Positions 17,156-26,273 of a stretch of DNA of 64,000 bases are shown piece after piece. The stretch comes from an uncultured Candidatus Actinomarina sp. (GTDB lineage: Bacteria > Actinomycetota > Acidimicrobiia > Actinomarinales > Actinomarinaceae). Each line of letters starts with the position of its first letter. The stretch's first letter is position 1. The notes beneath the pieces are model-generated. The model did no database searches. It worked only from the letters and a program-made list of their open reading frames with translations, and was not told where the DNA came from. The position numbers were made by a program, and so were the translations under genes. The stretch spans positions 1-64,000 of the forward strand of contig CABZMN010000004.1 in NCBI GenBank assembly GCA_902526825.1. The letters are read 5' to 3'.

Positions 17156-18222
17156 GAATTTTAGTAGCAATGAGTGGTGGTGTAGACTCTTCAGTTGTCG
17201 CTGCATTGTTAAAGGAACAAGGTCACGAGGTTATAGGTGTGACCATGAAATTGTGGGAAGGACCAAATGGAGAAATGCCAGAATCTGGATGTTGCACTGC
17301 ATCAGATAGCGAGGATGCAAGAAAAGTTGCCTCTAAGTTAGACATACCATACTACGTATTGGACTACACTGAATCTTTTTCCAAAAATGTAGTTGATAAT
17401 TTTACTCAAATGTATGCACAAGGTCTGACACCAAACCCATGTGTTGAATGTAATAGGTCAGTTAAATTTGATCATTTTATCGGTCAAGCGAAAAAATTAA
17501 ATTGTGACAAAGTTGCAACAGGACATTATGCAAAAATAATTAAAAAAAATAATGAATTTGAATTACATAAGGCAGATTATCTTGACAAAGATCAATCTTA
17601 TGTACTTCATATGTTGAAGTCGTCTGATTTAGAAAATATATCATTTCCTCTTGGAGAAATAAGTAAACCTGATGTTAGGCAAATTGCAGCAAGAATCGGA
17701 TTAAAAACAGCTTTTAAAAAAGATAGTCAGGATATTTGTTTTGTAGGAAAAAAAGATTATCGATCATTTGTTGAAAAAAGAATCGATTTAACATCCCCTG
17801 GTAAAATTTTTGATATTGAAGGAAACAAGGTGGGTGACCATAATGGAATACATGAATTTACAGTTGGACAGAGAAAAGGCCTACCAGGGGGATACGGTAC
17901 ACCTAGATATGTTACAAAAATTAATGTACAAAACAAAAATGTAACTATTGGAGAAAAAAAAGATCTTTTAGTTAGTTCATTTATTGTTGAAGAGTTGTCA
18001 TGTGTAAATGATCTTGAATACAAAAACCTTACAATACAAACAAGGTATAACTCTGAAGATCTTCATTGTAAAATTAAAAAGTTATCAGATACAAAAGTCT
18101 TAGTACAGCTAAAAGAGCCAGCATTTGGTGTTGCCCCTGGCCAATTTGGTGTTATTTACAATGGTACAAAAGTTGTGTGTGGTGGGAGAATAAGTCCTAA
18201 AGTTTTGGAGAATATTGGATGA
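17152..18222 (+). CDS. mnmA: tRNA-specific 2-thiouridylase MnmA
   Basis: Puts the 2-thio group on wobble U34 of tRNA-Glu, tRNA-Gln and tRNA-Lys. The 356 residues show the PP-loop MSGGVDSS (7-14), the first catalytic Cys97 in NPCVECN, the second Cys196 in QDICFVG, and TVGQRKGLPGG. It follows the desulfurase with a four-base overlap and itself overlaps ligA by four bases. The tRNA-Glu(UUC) encoded at about 29.8 kb is one expected substrate. Confidence 0.96.
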   Translation: MRILVAMSGGVDSSVVAALLKEQGHEVIGVTMKLWEGPNGEMPESGCCTASDSEDARKVASKLDIPYYVLDYTESFSKNVVDNFTQMYAQGLTPNPCVECNRSVKFDHFIGQAKKLNCDKVATGHYAKIIKKNNEFELHKADYLDKDQSYVLHMLKSSDLENISFPLGEISKPDVRQIAARIGLKTAFKKDSQDICFVGKKDYRSFVEKRIDLTSPGKIFDIEGNKVGDHNGIHEFTVGQRKGLPGGYGTPRYVTKINVQNKNVTIGEKKDLLVSSFIVEELSCVNDLEYKNLTIQTRYNSEDLHCKIKKLSDTKVLVQLKEPAFGVAPGQFGVIYNGTKVVCGGRISPKVLENIG

Positions 18223-20309
18223 ACAAGAAAAATGTTCGAGAAATTATTGACAAGTTAACAAACGCTGAACATGCATATTATGTACTAAATGATCCAATCA
18301 TGTCAGATGGAGAATACGATAAATTATTTAATTCTCTGAAATTAATTGAACAGGATCATCCTGAATTATTAATGGAAGATTCACCAACTCAAAGAGTTAC
18401 AGAAACTCCAAGTGATGCATTTGAACCAGTGGAACATCAAAGAAGAATGTACAGTTTAGACAATATAGAAAATAGTGAAGATTTAAAGAAATGGTTTGAA
18501 AGGTTAGAAAAGATAACTGAAAATTCAATATTTCCAGTTACTGTTGAGCCAAAAATTGATGGTTTAGCAATTTCACTAATTTATCAAGATAGTCTTTTAA
18601 AGCGAGGATTAACCAGAGGAGATGGAGTAGTTGGGGAGGATGTAACTCACAATGTAAAAACAATCAGAAATATCCCTCTCCGTTTAAAAAAAGAGATCAA
18701 AGGCACAGTAGAAATAAGAGGCGAAGTTTACATGCCAGTAAAAAGTTTTGATAAGCTCAATGCTCAGCGACTTAAAGACTCACTTGAAATTGAAAAGTTG
18801 AAACTAAAAGATAAAAACAAGTTATCTGATACAGAAAAAAAATCTCTTTCAAGAATAAGAAAAGAGGGAACTAGTACATTTATTAATTCAAGAAATGCTG
18901 CTGCAGGCTCACTTAGACAAAAAGATGCTTCAATAACATCTAATCGAGATTTAAGACTTCTCGCATATCAACTAATAATTTACGAGCAAGAAAACAAAAA
19001 TAATTTTCATTCCAAAAACAACAGTTTGATGAATGAACTAGGTTTTAAAACAAACAAGATTGATATTTCACATAGTCAAAAAGAAATTGAAAAAAGTGTT
19101 GAATTAATTAAAGAGTCAAGATCAAAATATTCATACCAAATTGATGGGGCAGTTCTTAAGGTTGATTCACTTCAGGCCCAAGATGAGTTAGGGTATACAT
19201 CAAAATCACCAAGATGGGCTGTTGCTTTTAAATTTCCCTCAGAGGAACAAACAACAATACTTAAGGATATAAAATTACAGACAGGTCGAACTGGGGCAAT
19301 TACACCAGTAGCTGTACTTGAACCAATAGATGTTGGAGGCGCAAAGGTCTCTTTTGCAACACTTCATAATCCAGATGAAATAAAAAGAAAAGATTTGAGA
19401 ATCAATGATTACGTTATTGTAAGACGTGCAGGTGATGTAATACCCGAAGTTGTCTCTTCACTTAAAGATAGAAGAGATGGAAGCCAAAAAAAATGGCAAC
19501 TTCCTAAGAAATGTCCATGTGGGGAATTTTCAATAGAGTTAATTGATGAAGAAAAAGTACCTAGATGTGAAGGTGGACAATCCTGTAATTTAGCAAAGAA
19601 AGAGGCGATAATCTTTTTTGGATCTAAATCAGGTCTTGAGATAGAAGGGCTTGGTAGGGAGACTGTTGAGACTTTGTTGGAGAGCAAACTAATTAATAAT
19701 GTAGAGGATATTTACAGTCTTAAATATGAAGATTTGATTGATCTACCCTCATGGGAGAAAAAGAAAACAAACAACCTATTAAATGCAATTAAATCATCCA
19801 CGAATGCTTCCCCTGAAAAATTATTGACTGCATTAGGCATTAGATTTATTGGGAAACGTACATCTCAATTATTAATACAAAATTTTAATTCAATAGATGG
19901 TGTTCTAAATGCAAAAGAGTCTGATATTGAAAGTATCCATGGAATTTCTATTAGTGTTTCAAAATCACTCGAAGATTGGAAATCAAACAAAGAAAATATT
20001 AATTTACTAAATCAATTAAAAAATTATAGATTTGCTTTCAAAAAAGATATTAAAACTTCAAAAAGTTATTTATCTGGAAACACATTTGTAATAACAGGGA
20101 CGTTAGATAATTACTCAAGACAAGATGTTGTCGACATTTTAGAAAGCTATGGTGGCACCGTGACAACTTCAGTTTCCAAAAATACAGATTACTTAATATA
20201 TGGATCAAAACCAGGTTCTAAGTTTGAGAAAGCAAAAACTCTTGGGGTTCAGACTCTAGATGAAACCAATTTTAAAGAATTAATTAGTAAGTATAAAAAA
20301 TCCAGCTGA
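18219..20309 (+). CDS. ligA: NAD-dependent DNA ligase
   Basis: Seals nicks in replication and repair. The 696 residues run in LigA order: domain Ia (YYVLNDPIMSDGEYD), the adenylation Lys112 in EPKIDGLAIS, the OB fold, a zinc finger, helix-hairpin-helix repeats and a C-terminal BRCT domain (FVITGTLDNYSRQD). A charged Lys/Glu-rich insertion around residues 190-220 adds length. The zinc finger is odd: its first pair reads CPCG (Cys432 and Cys434, one residue apart) instead of the usual CPxCG, while Cys450 and Cys456 follow. The 3' end overlaps the convergent 134-residue gene by 26 bases. Confidence 0.96.
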   Translation: MNKKNVREIIDKLTNAEHAYYVLNDPIMSDGEYDKLFNSLKLIEQDHPELLMEDSPTQRVTETPSDAFEPVEHQRRMYSLDNIENSEDLKKWFERLEKITENSIFPVTVEPKIDGLAISLIYQDSLLKRGLTRGDGVVGEDVTHNVKTIRNIPLRLKKEIKGTVEIRGEVYMPVKSFDKLNAQRLKDSLEIEKLKLKDKNKLSDTEKKSLSRIRKEGTSTFINSRNAAAGSLRQKDASITSNRDLRLLAYQLIIYEQENKNNFHSKNNSLMNELGFKTNKIDISHSQKEIEKSVELIKESRSKYSYQIDGAVLKVDSLQAQDELGYTSKSPRWAVAFKFPSEEQTTILKDIKLQTGRTGAITPVAVLEPIDVGGAKVSFATLHNPDEIKRKDLRINDYVIVRRAGDVIPEVVSSLKDRRDGSQKKWQLPKKCPCGEFSIELIDEEKVPRCEGGQSCNLAKKEAIIFFGSKSGLEIEGLGRETVETLLESKLINNVEDIYSLKYEDLIDLPSWEKKKTNNLLNAIKSSTNASPEKLLTALGIRFIGKRTSQLLIQNFNSIDGVLNAKESDIESIHGISISVSKSLEDWKSNKENINLLNQLKNYRFAFKKDIKTSKSYLSGNTFVITGTLDNYSRQDVVDILESYGGTVTTSVSKNTDYLIYGSKPGSKFEKAKTLGVQTLDETNFKELISKYKKSS

Positions 20310-20688
20310 ATTCACCCACATCAGGGAGTCCAGTTGTTTTTGACCATTGAACAACTACAGTATGCTTTCCAGCTATCCACGATTCAAATGATTTATTTGG
20401 CCCTGGTCTCCAAGTTGCTAGTCCAATTGCATCTTGAAATAAAATTTCTTGAGCTGGGATGATGTAATTATCTACAATTAGTACGATTTCATATCCTACA
20501 GGGACGTCGACAATGATACTTGATTGTTGTGGCACCTGATCGTTTGGAAGTGGATAAATATCTTCAATGACTTGTGGCAACTCAACAATCTCTGAATTAT
20601 TTCGAGAAAACGAGACTCCCCACCAAATAACGAAAATTAGTAGCCCAGTTAATAAAAGAATAATAAATCTGTAAGTGTTTTTACTCAT
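20284..20688 (-). CDS. Single-pass membrane protein of unknown function
   Basis: 134 residues: a short basic N-terminus, one hydrophobic anchor (about residues 8-27, IILLLTGLLIFVIWWGV) and an outside domain rich in Val/Ile strands with WRPGPNKSFESW and a terminal FSWIFYTY. I do not recognise the family; an Ig-like extracytoplasmic fold is possible from the strand pattern. It starts 38 bases from divergent dapD and its last 26 bases are antisense to ligA. Coding is supported by codon pattern and by the sensible anchor/domain layout. Confidence 0.65.
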   Translation of the reverse strand: MSKNTYRFIILLLTGLLIFVIWWGVSFSRNNSEIVELPQVIEDIYPLPNDQVPQQSSIIVDVPVGYEIVLIVDNYIIPAQEILFQDAIGLATWRPGPNKSFESWIAGKHTVVVQWSKTTGLPDVGEFSWIFYTY

Positions 20689-20726
20689 ACATTAAAATAC
20701 TATCTAATAACTAAAAAGAGACCAAT

Positions 20727-21539
20727 ATGAATATTGAAAAATTAAAAGAAAACATTGAAAACATTGATGCTGAGAATATTTCAAGTGAAGATATTACTTC
20801 AATTAGGCAGACTATTGAGGCATTAGATAATGGCAAGATAAGAGTTGCAGAACAAGTCGATGGTGAATGGTTGGTCAATGAATGGGTAAAGAAATCAATA
20901 CTACATTATTTCACCATAGAAAATTTGAAAGTCATTTCATCAGGTGATGTTACTTATTTTGATAAATTAGAACCAAAGAAAAATTATGAAGATTTAAAAA
21001 TTAGAGTAGTTCCTCCGGGAGTTGTAAGGTATGGAGCATTTTGTGAGCCTGGAGTAGTTGTAATGCCCGGTTTTGTAAATATTGGAGCTTATGTTGGTTC
21101 TGGAACAATGGTTGATACTTGGGCAACAGTTGGTTCATGTGCTCAAATTGGAAAAAATGTTCATTTATCTGGAGGGGTAGGAATTGGAGGAGTCTTAGAA
21201 CCACCTTCAGCGATGCCAGTAATTATCGAGGATGGTGCTTTTATTGGATCCAGGGCAATAATTGTTGAGGGTGTAAGAATTGGTAAAGGAGCTGTTATAG
21301 GCGCAAATGTTACGATAACTTCTTCCACTCCAGTAATTGATGTTTCTGGTGAAAAGCCTATTGAGCACAAAGGAATTGTCCCTGAAAATTCTGTTGTAAT
21401 TCCTGGTACTAGACCAAAGAAATTTCCAAGTGGTGAATTTGAAGTTCAATGTGCACTAATTATTGGACAGAGAAAAGAATCAACGAACGAGAAAACCTCA
21501 TTAAATGAGGCACTCAGAACATTTGGAGTTGACGTTTGA
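20727..21539 (+). CDS. dapD: 2,3,4,5-tetrahydropyridine-2,6-dicarboxylate N-succinyltransferase
   Basis: Succinylates tetrahydrodipicolinate in lysine/diaminopimelate synthesis. The 270 residues include a left-handed hexapeptide-repeat helix with MVDTWATVGSCAQIGKNVHL and GGVGIGGVLEPP. These stretches are nearly identical to E. coli DapD, and the length (E. coli 274) also matches that class rather than the longer mycobacterial DapD. A purine-rich AAAGAGA precedes the ATG. It overlaps dapE by four bases (TTGA), so the two consecutive pathway steps are translationally coupled. Confidence 0.94.
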   Translation: MNIEKLKENIENIDAENISSEDITSIRQTIEALDNGKIRVAEQVDGEWLVNEWVKKSILHYFTIENLKVISSGDVTYFDKLEPKKNYEDLKIRVVPPGVVRYGAFCEPGVVVMPGFVNIGAYVGSGTMVDTWATVGSCAQIGKNVHLSGGVGIGGVLEPPSAMPVIIEDGAFIGSRAIIVEGVRIGKGAVIGANVTITSSTPVIDVSGEKPIEHKGIVPENSVVIPGTRPKKFPSGEFEVQCALIIGQRKESTNEKTSLNEALRTFGVDV

Positions 21540-22576
21540 ACCTAAACGAATTGACCCAAAGATTAATAGATATTGAATCAGTAACTGGTGATGAGCAGGA
21601 ATTAATCAATTTTATTGAAAGTTATCTTCTGGATTCTGGATATAAAGGAAATATATTTAAAGATGAAGGAGGTTTGATTGTTAATACTCCTGATTCAAAT
21701 CCCAAAATAGCATTAGTTGGACATCTCGATACTGTTCCTATTCATGAAAGCCAAAAAAATTATTCCGATGAAGAAAATATTTATGGTCGGGGAGCCGTTG
21801 ATATGAAGGCTGGAGTTGCAGTCATGATTCAGACAATACTTGATGAAAAGGAAAATGTAGTTGGTGTTTTTTATACAGGCGAAGAAGGAACTCCAGAACA
21901 AAATGGACTTAACAATCTAATGAGTAAATTGAAGAAAGATTTTTCTATTGAATTAGCAATTGTTATGGAGCCAAGTAGTTTGGAGTGTCAACTAGGTTGC
22001 AATGGAACACTTAACGCAACATTAGTCATTCCTGGTGTTTCAAGCCACTCTGCAAGACCTTGGATGGGAGAGAATCCATTTTTTAAACTTAAAGAATTGA
22101 GTGAATTTTTATTAAAGAATGAAATAAAAGATTATGAAATTGATGGTTTAATCTACAAACAGGTAATAACTGTAACAAGAATAAATGGTGGGGTGGCAAA
22201 TAATGTAACGCCACCTAATATCACTTTAAATGTAAATTTTAGGTTTGTCCCTTCTTTCTCCGCTGAGGATGCAGAAAAATATATTACAGATGAATTACAA
22301 AAGTTTGGAAATGTTAGTGTAAAAGACATATCCGTTGGAGCGTTACCAAATAAAAATCTAGATATAATCAGCGATTTTATAAACTCTACAGGTCTAAAGG
22401 TTACGCCAAAACAAGGATGGACAGACGTGGCGAGATTTACTAATGATGGCATCCCAGCACTAAACTTTGGGCCTGGTGATCCATTACTAGCTCACACTTC
22501 AGATGAATTTGTTATTAAAAATGAAATATTAGAATCCTATGAGATATTAAATAAGTTTCTTGAGAGTGTTACATGA
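21536..22576 (+). CDS. dapE: Succinyl-diaminopimelate desuccinylase (M20 family)
   Basis: Removes succinate from N-succinyl-diaminopimelate. The M20 metallopeptidase signature is complete: GHLDTVP, YGRGAVDMKAG (bridging Asp), TGEEGTPEQ (catalytic Glu), MEPSS, and the C-terminal HTSDE metal ligand. The length is 346. The TTG start is read from the TTGA overlap with dapD. It ends in a four-base overlap with gatC, so dapD-dapE-gatC-gatA-gatB form one run of genes. Confidence 0.9.
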   Translation: MNLNELTQRLIDIESVTGDEQELINFIESYLLDSGYKGNIFKDEGGLIVNTPDSNPKIALVGHLDTVPIHESQKNYSDEENIYGRGAVDMKAGVAVMIQTILDEKENVVGVFYTGEEGTPEQNGLNNLMSKLKKDFSIELAIVMEPSSLECQLGCNGTLNATLVIPGVSSHSARPWMGENPFFKLKELSEFLLKNEIKDYEIDGLIYKQVITVTRINGGVANNVTPPNITLNVNFRFVPSFSAEDAEKYITDELQKFGNVSVKDISVGALPNKNLDIISDFINSTGLKVTPKQGWTDVARFTNDGIPALNFGPGDPLLAHTSDEFVIKNEILESYEILNKFLESVT

Positions 22577-22857
22577 GCGAAAATTTTAACATTGATGATA
22601 TATCAAATCTTGCTTCTATAGAACTTAGTGAAGATGAAAAAGCCAAACTTCAAAAAGATTTACAAATAATTCTTGAACATGTTGACGCTTTGAAAAATAT
22701 TGATGTAAAAGATCAAAAAATTGATATTCATCCTCTAAGTAAGGTCCTTGAATTGAGAAAGGATGAATCAAAAGAATCACTGAAACACGAGGATGCAATG
22801 ATGAACTCTCCTGAAACGAAGGATGGTCACTTTGTTGTACCTCCGTCCATAGAATAA
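22573..22857 (+). CDS. gatC: Asp/Glu-tRNA amidotransferase subunit C
   Basis: Small 94-residue subunit that wraps and stabilises GatA-GatB. It begins FNIDDISNLASIELSEDEKAKLQKD and contains ILEHVDALKNIDV, then the PLSKVLELRKDESKESL segment with the usual closing FVVPPSIE. It overlaps dapE by four bases and lies six bases before gatA. Confidence 0.93.
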   Translation: MSENFNIDDISNLASIELSEDEKAKLQKDLQIILEHVDALKNIDVKDQKIDIHPLSKVLELRKDESKESLKHEDAMMNSPETKDGHFVVPPSIE

Positions 22858-22863
22858 ATAAAC

Positions 22864-24321
22864 ATGACAGAGAAAATACCTTCAATTTCCAAGATAAATG
22901 AACTGTTTCAGAATAAAGAAATGAAACCATCTGAACTATTTGAACAAGTATATGAAACAGCTTCTTACACAGAATCCGTGCTTCATGCACATTTAGAATT
23001 ATTTTATGATGAGGGTTTAAAATTGTCTAAAGAGTCCGATAAACGATATACAAAAAATGAGAGTTTGGGACTACTTGATGGAATTCCAATCGCAATAAAA
23101 GACAATATTAATATCTATGGATATAAGACAACATGTTCATCAAAAATGCTTTCCAACTATGTTTCACCTTATGATGCAACGGTTGTCACAAGTCTAAAAA
23201 AAGCAGGAACAATTTTTACGGGAAAAACGAATCTTGATGAATTTGCAATGGGTTCCTCAACAGAAAATTCCGCTTATGGTCCTACAAAGAATCCTTGGAA
23301 TCCTGATTTTGTTCCCGGCGGATCCTCTGGAGGTTCGGCAGCAGTAGTTTCTGCAGGATCGGCTGTAGCATCATTAGGAAGTGATACAGGAGGATCAATT
23401 AGGCAGCCTGCTTCATTTTGTGGAGTAGTTGGGTTCAAGCCAACCTATGGAACAGTTTCAAGATACGGATTGATAGCATTTGCATCTTCTCTAGATCAAA
23501 TTGGTCCAATTACAAATACAGTGGATGACACACGAATTATATTCAATGAAATTCAAGGATATGATAGTAAGGACGCAACATCAATAACTCCTGAATATAC
23601 AAAACTAGAAAATAAAAAAGTAAAAGTCGGAATTTTGAAGGAACTTATGCAAGAAGGAGTCTCAAATGAGTCTCAAAATGAAGTTAACAAAGTAGTCAAT
23701 CTACTTAAAGAAAAAGGGCATGATGTGACTGAAATTTCTTTACCTCTTACTGAAATGGCGTTGTCAGTTTATTACCTTATTGCCCCTGCGGAATGTTCTG
23801 CAAATTTATCAAGATTTGATGGAGTTAGATATGGCATTAGAGAAGATGCATCGACAAGTTATGAAATGATGAATAAAACACGCTCGGTTGGATTTGGTGA
23901 AGAAGTTAAAAAAAGAATTTTACTAGGAACATATGCTTTATCCGCTGGATATTTTGATGAATATTACGGCAGAGCTTTAAAAGTGAGATCAAAAATTATT
24001 ACAGATTTTAAAACTGCATTCGACAAAGTTGACTTTATTTTATCACCAACTACTCCTACACCCGCATTTGGTTTTGGTGAAAAAACAAAGAATCCACTTG
24101 AGATGTATTTGTCTGATTTATGTACAATTCCAGCCAACCTTGCTGGCCTACCAGCCATAAGCATACCAACTGGGTTATCGGAAAATAACTTACCCTTATC
24201 AGTACAGATAATGGGTAAGCCTTGCTCAGATTATTCACTCATTGATTTTGCAGAATCCATTGAGGAAATGGTTGAATTTAATTTTTCTCCAAATTTATTA
24301 AAGGAAAATAATGAATCTTAA
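22864..24321 (+). CDS. gatA: Asp/Glu-tRNA amidotransferase subunit A
   Basis: The amidase that releases ammonia from glutamine for Glu-tRNA-Gln conversion. The 485 residues carry the Ser-cisSer-Lys triad as Lys79 (AIKDNI), Ser154 (GGSSGGS) and Ser178 (SDTGGSIRQP). The numbering equals that of the Staphylococcus enzyme. It overlaps gatB by 11 bases. Confidence 0.97.
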   Translation: MTEKIPSISKINELFQNKEMKPSELFEQVYETASYTESVLHAHLELFYDEGLKLSKESDKRYTKNESLGLLDGIPIAIKDNINIYGYKTTCSSKMLSNYVSPYDATVVTSLKKAGTIFTGKTNLDEFAMGSSTENSAYGPTKNPWNPDFVPGGSSGGSAAVVSAGSAVASLGSDTGGSIRQPASFCGVVGFKPTYGTVSRYGLIAFASSLDQIGPITNTVDDTRIIFNEIQGYDSKDATSITPEYTKLENKKVKVGILKELMQEGVSNESQNEVNKVVNLLKEKGHDVTEISLPLTEMALSVYYLIAPAECSANLSRFDGVRYGIREDASTSYEMMNKTRSVGFGEEVKKRILLGTYALSAGYFDEYYGRALKVRSKIITDFKTAFDKVDFILSPTTPTPAFGFGEKTKNPLEMYLSDLCTIPANLAGLPAISIPTGLSENNLPLSVQIMGKPCSDYSLIDFAESIEEMVEFNFSPNLLKENNES

Positions 24322-25756
24322 AGCAACAATTGGAATGGAAACTCACGTTGAACTAGATACAAAATCAAAAATGTTCTGTTCGTGCGAAGTAGTTGAAACT
24401 GATGAACCTAATATTAGCGTTTGTCCAACATGCTTAGGTCTTCCAGGTGCTTTACCAGTACCAAATAAAACAGCTATTGAATATATAGTTATGCTTTCAT
24501 TAGGTGCAAATTGCAATATTACTAATGAAGGCATGTTTCATAGAAAAAATTATTTTTATCCTGACTTGCCAAAAAACTATCAAATTTCTCAATTTGATTT
24601 TCCTGTAGGAGTTAATGGGTTTTTAGAAATTGTTTTAGATGAGGAACTTCATTCAGTTGAAATTGAAAGAGTACATATGGAAGAAGATACAGGAAAAAGT
24701 GTTCATATCGGTTCAGGTAGAATTGATTCTGCAACTAGTACACTTTTAGATTTCAATAGATCAGGCATTCCATTAGTAGAAGTTGTAACTAAGCCAGTTA
24801 TTTCAACTTCAAAAATGGCTGTTGCTTATATTGAAGAATTACGACAATTAGTCATTGATCTTGGAATTTCAAAAGGCAAATTAGAAAAAGGAAATTTAAG
24901 ATTTGATGCAAATATATCAGTAGCAAACGAAGATTCAAATGAACTTGGAACTAAGGTAGAGATTAAAAATATGAATTCATTGAAGTCATTAGAAAAAGCA
25001 ATCGATTATGAAATCATGAGACAGTCCAAACAAATTGAAAAAGGTGAATCTGTAATTCAGGAAACTAGGCATTGGGATGAGAATAAACAAGTCACTATAT
25101 CAATGCGAACAAAAGAGGGAAGTGCTGATTATAGATATTTTTCAGATCCAGATTTACCAAATATGATTATTGATGAAGAATTTATTAATAATTCAAAAAA
25201 GAATATACAAAACCTACCTTTAGATAAAAGAAAAACTTTAAAAGAATCCGGGTTATCTTTATCAGATTCAAATTATTTAGATAAAGGTGATAAGTGGTTA
25301 TATGATCTTTATTTGTCTACCGTTGAAAATACTAAAGATAGTAAATCAACATTTAATTTCCTTACAGGGGAACTACAGGGGCAAATGAGGAAAGCAGAAA
25401 TTGATGAGTTACCTGATTGGGTTGATTCAGAAAAAATTTCTAATTTAATAAATTTGTTTGAAACTAATGAGGTTTCTTTTACATCAGCAAAAGATATTCT
25501 TGCAAAATTGTTAGGTGAGGATATTGATCCTAAATCTTATGCAACCGATAACAATCTTATCCAATCTTCAGATGATGAGGAAATAAAAACACTTGTGACT
25601 TCAGTAATTAATGAAAATCAAGATATTGTTGAAAGATTAGAAGATCCCGAAGACAAACTTGTTGGTTTTTTAGTGGGTCAAGTAATGAAAAGCTCAGTGA
25701 ATAAGGTTAATCCTGGATCTGTAAAAGATATCTTACTTAAAGAGTTATTTGGATAA
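24311..25756 (+). CDS. gatB: Asp/Glu-tRNA amidotransferase subunit B
   Basis: Binds mischarged tRNA and activates it with ATP. The 481 residues begin IGMETHVELDTKSKMFCSC and contain the zinc-type Cys set (CSC and CPTC), HRKNYFYPDLPKNYQISQ, the cradle domain, and the C-terminal YqeY-like tail (LVGFLVGQVMK, GSVKDILLKEL). With GltX and the tRNA-Gln in this window it supports the indirect Gln-tRNA route. The last 20 bases overlap convergent pgpA. Confidence 0.97.
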   Translation: MNLKATIGMETHVELDTKSKMFCSCEVVETDEPNISVCPTCLGLPGALPVPNKTAIEYIVMLSLGANCNITNEGMFHRKNYFYPDLPKNYQISQFDFPVGVNGFLEIVLDEELHSVEIERVHMEEDTGKSVHIGSGRIDSATSTLLDFNRSGIPLVEVVTKPVISTSKMAVAYIEELRQLVIDLGISKGKLEKGNLRFDANISVANEDSNELGTKVEIKNMNSLKSLEKAIDYEIMRQSKQIEKGESVIQETRHWDENKQVTISMRTKEGSADYRYFSDPDLPNMIIDEEFINNSKKNIQNLPLDKRKTLKESGLSLSDSNYLDKGDKWLYDLYLSTVENTKDSKSTFNFLTGELQGQMRKAEIDELPDWVDSEKISNLINLFETNEVSFTSAKDILAKLLGEDIDPKSYATDNNLIQSSDDEEIKTLVTSVINENQDIVERLEDPEDKLVGFLVGQVMKSSVNKVNPGSVKDILLKELFG

Positions 25757-26213
25757 TTTGATTCACAATCATTGCTGATATTAATCCAATAAACCCAGCC
25801 CCAAGATCATCGTAGAGAACTCCTAATTTCCCTGGAAGCTTCTCCAATTCTCCAACAAAAGTTGGTTGCTTAAGAATATCACTTAATCTAAAAACTAGAA
25901 AACCAGACAATAAAGGTAACAATTCAGCCCCAGAACCTATTGTTACAAGACTCATTCCACAAATCTCATCTAGCGTAATCCAGCTTGGATCAGAGGATGC
26001 ATCATCATCGTCGACAGTTACAAAATATAAAATAATTAAAACAATAAATAATATGAATAAGTTAAGAGTGTTCCAAATCCCAAACAGATAATTACCGAAA
26101 TAGATTTCAAGTATTAATAATAAAGAGGCAAAAGTGCCTCCACCTTTTTTATTTTTAAAAAATGCCTCCCAAAAAAGGCCAACCCCAAATCCTGAAGCAA
26201 TAAATCGTTTCAC
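25737..26213 (-). CDS. pgpA: Phosphatidylglycerophosphatase A
   Basis: Dephosphorylates phosphatidylglycerophosphate to phosphatidylglycerol. The 158-residue membrane protein keeps the PgpA blocks: ASGFGVGLFWEAFF at the start, GGGTFASLL (the PGTxGS block), the acidic DEICGM, LVFRLSDILKQP, and DDLGAGFIG. The start is GTG 26213, seven bases after a TATTAT box (26221-26226), which fits leaderless expression. It is divergent from ilvE and shares a palindromic site with it. Confidence 0.88.
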   Translation of the reverse strand: MKRFIASGFGVGLFWEAFFKNKKGGGTFASLLLILEIYFGNYLFGIWNTLNLFILFIVLIILYFVTVDDDDASSDPSWITLDEICGMSLVTIGSGAELLPLLSGFLVFRLSDILKQPTFVGELEKLPGKLGVLYDDLGAGFIGLISAMIVNQIIQITL

Positions 26214-26235
26214 AATTTGAATAATAGTATTTTTC

Positions 26236-26264
26236 TTGGATAGACCTTTTAAAAGGTGTAGTAT
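26236..26264 (+). promoter_or_regulatory. ilvE promoter with a 14-bp palindrome in the spacer
   Basis: TTGGAT (26236-26241) and TAGTAT (26259-26264) are 17 bases apart. The spacer holds the perfect palindrome ACCTTTTAAAAGGT (26244-26257). On the other strand the palindrome covers the -35 position of the pgpA promoter, whose -10 is TATTAT (26221-26226). A dimeric regulator bound here would cover both promoters. Confidence 0.5.
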
Positions 26265-26273
26265 TTATTTACT

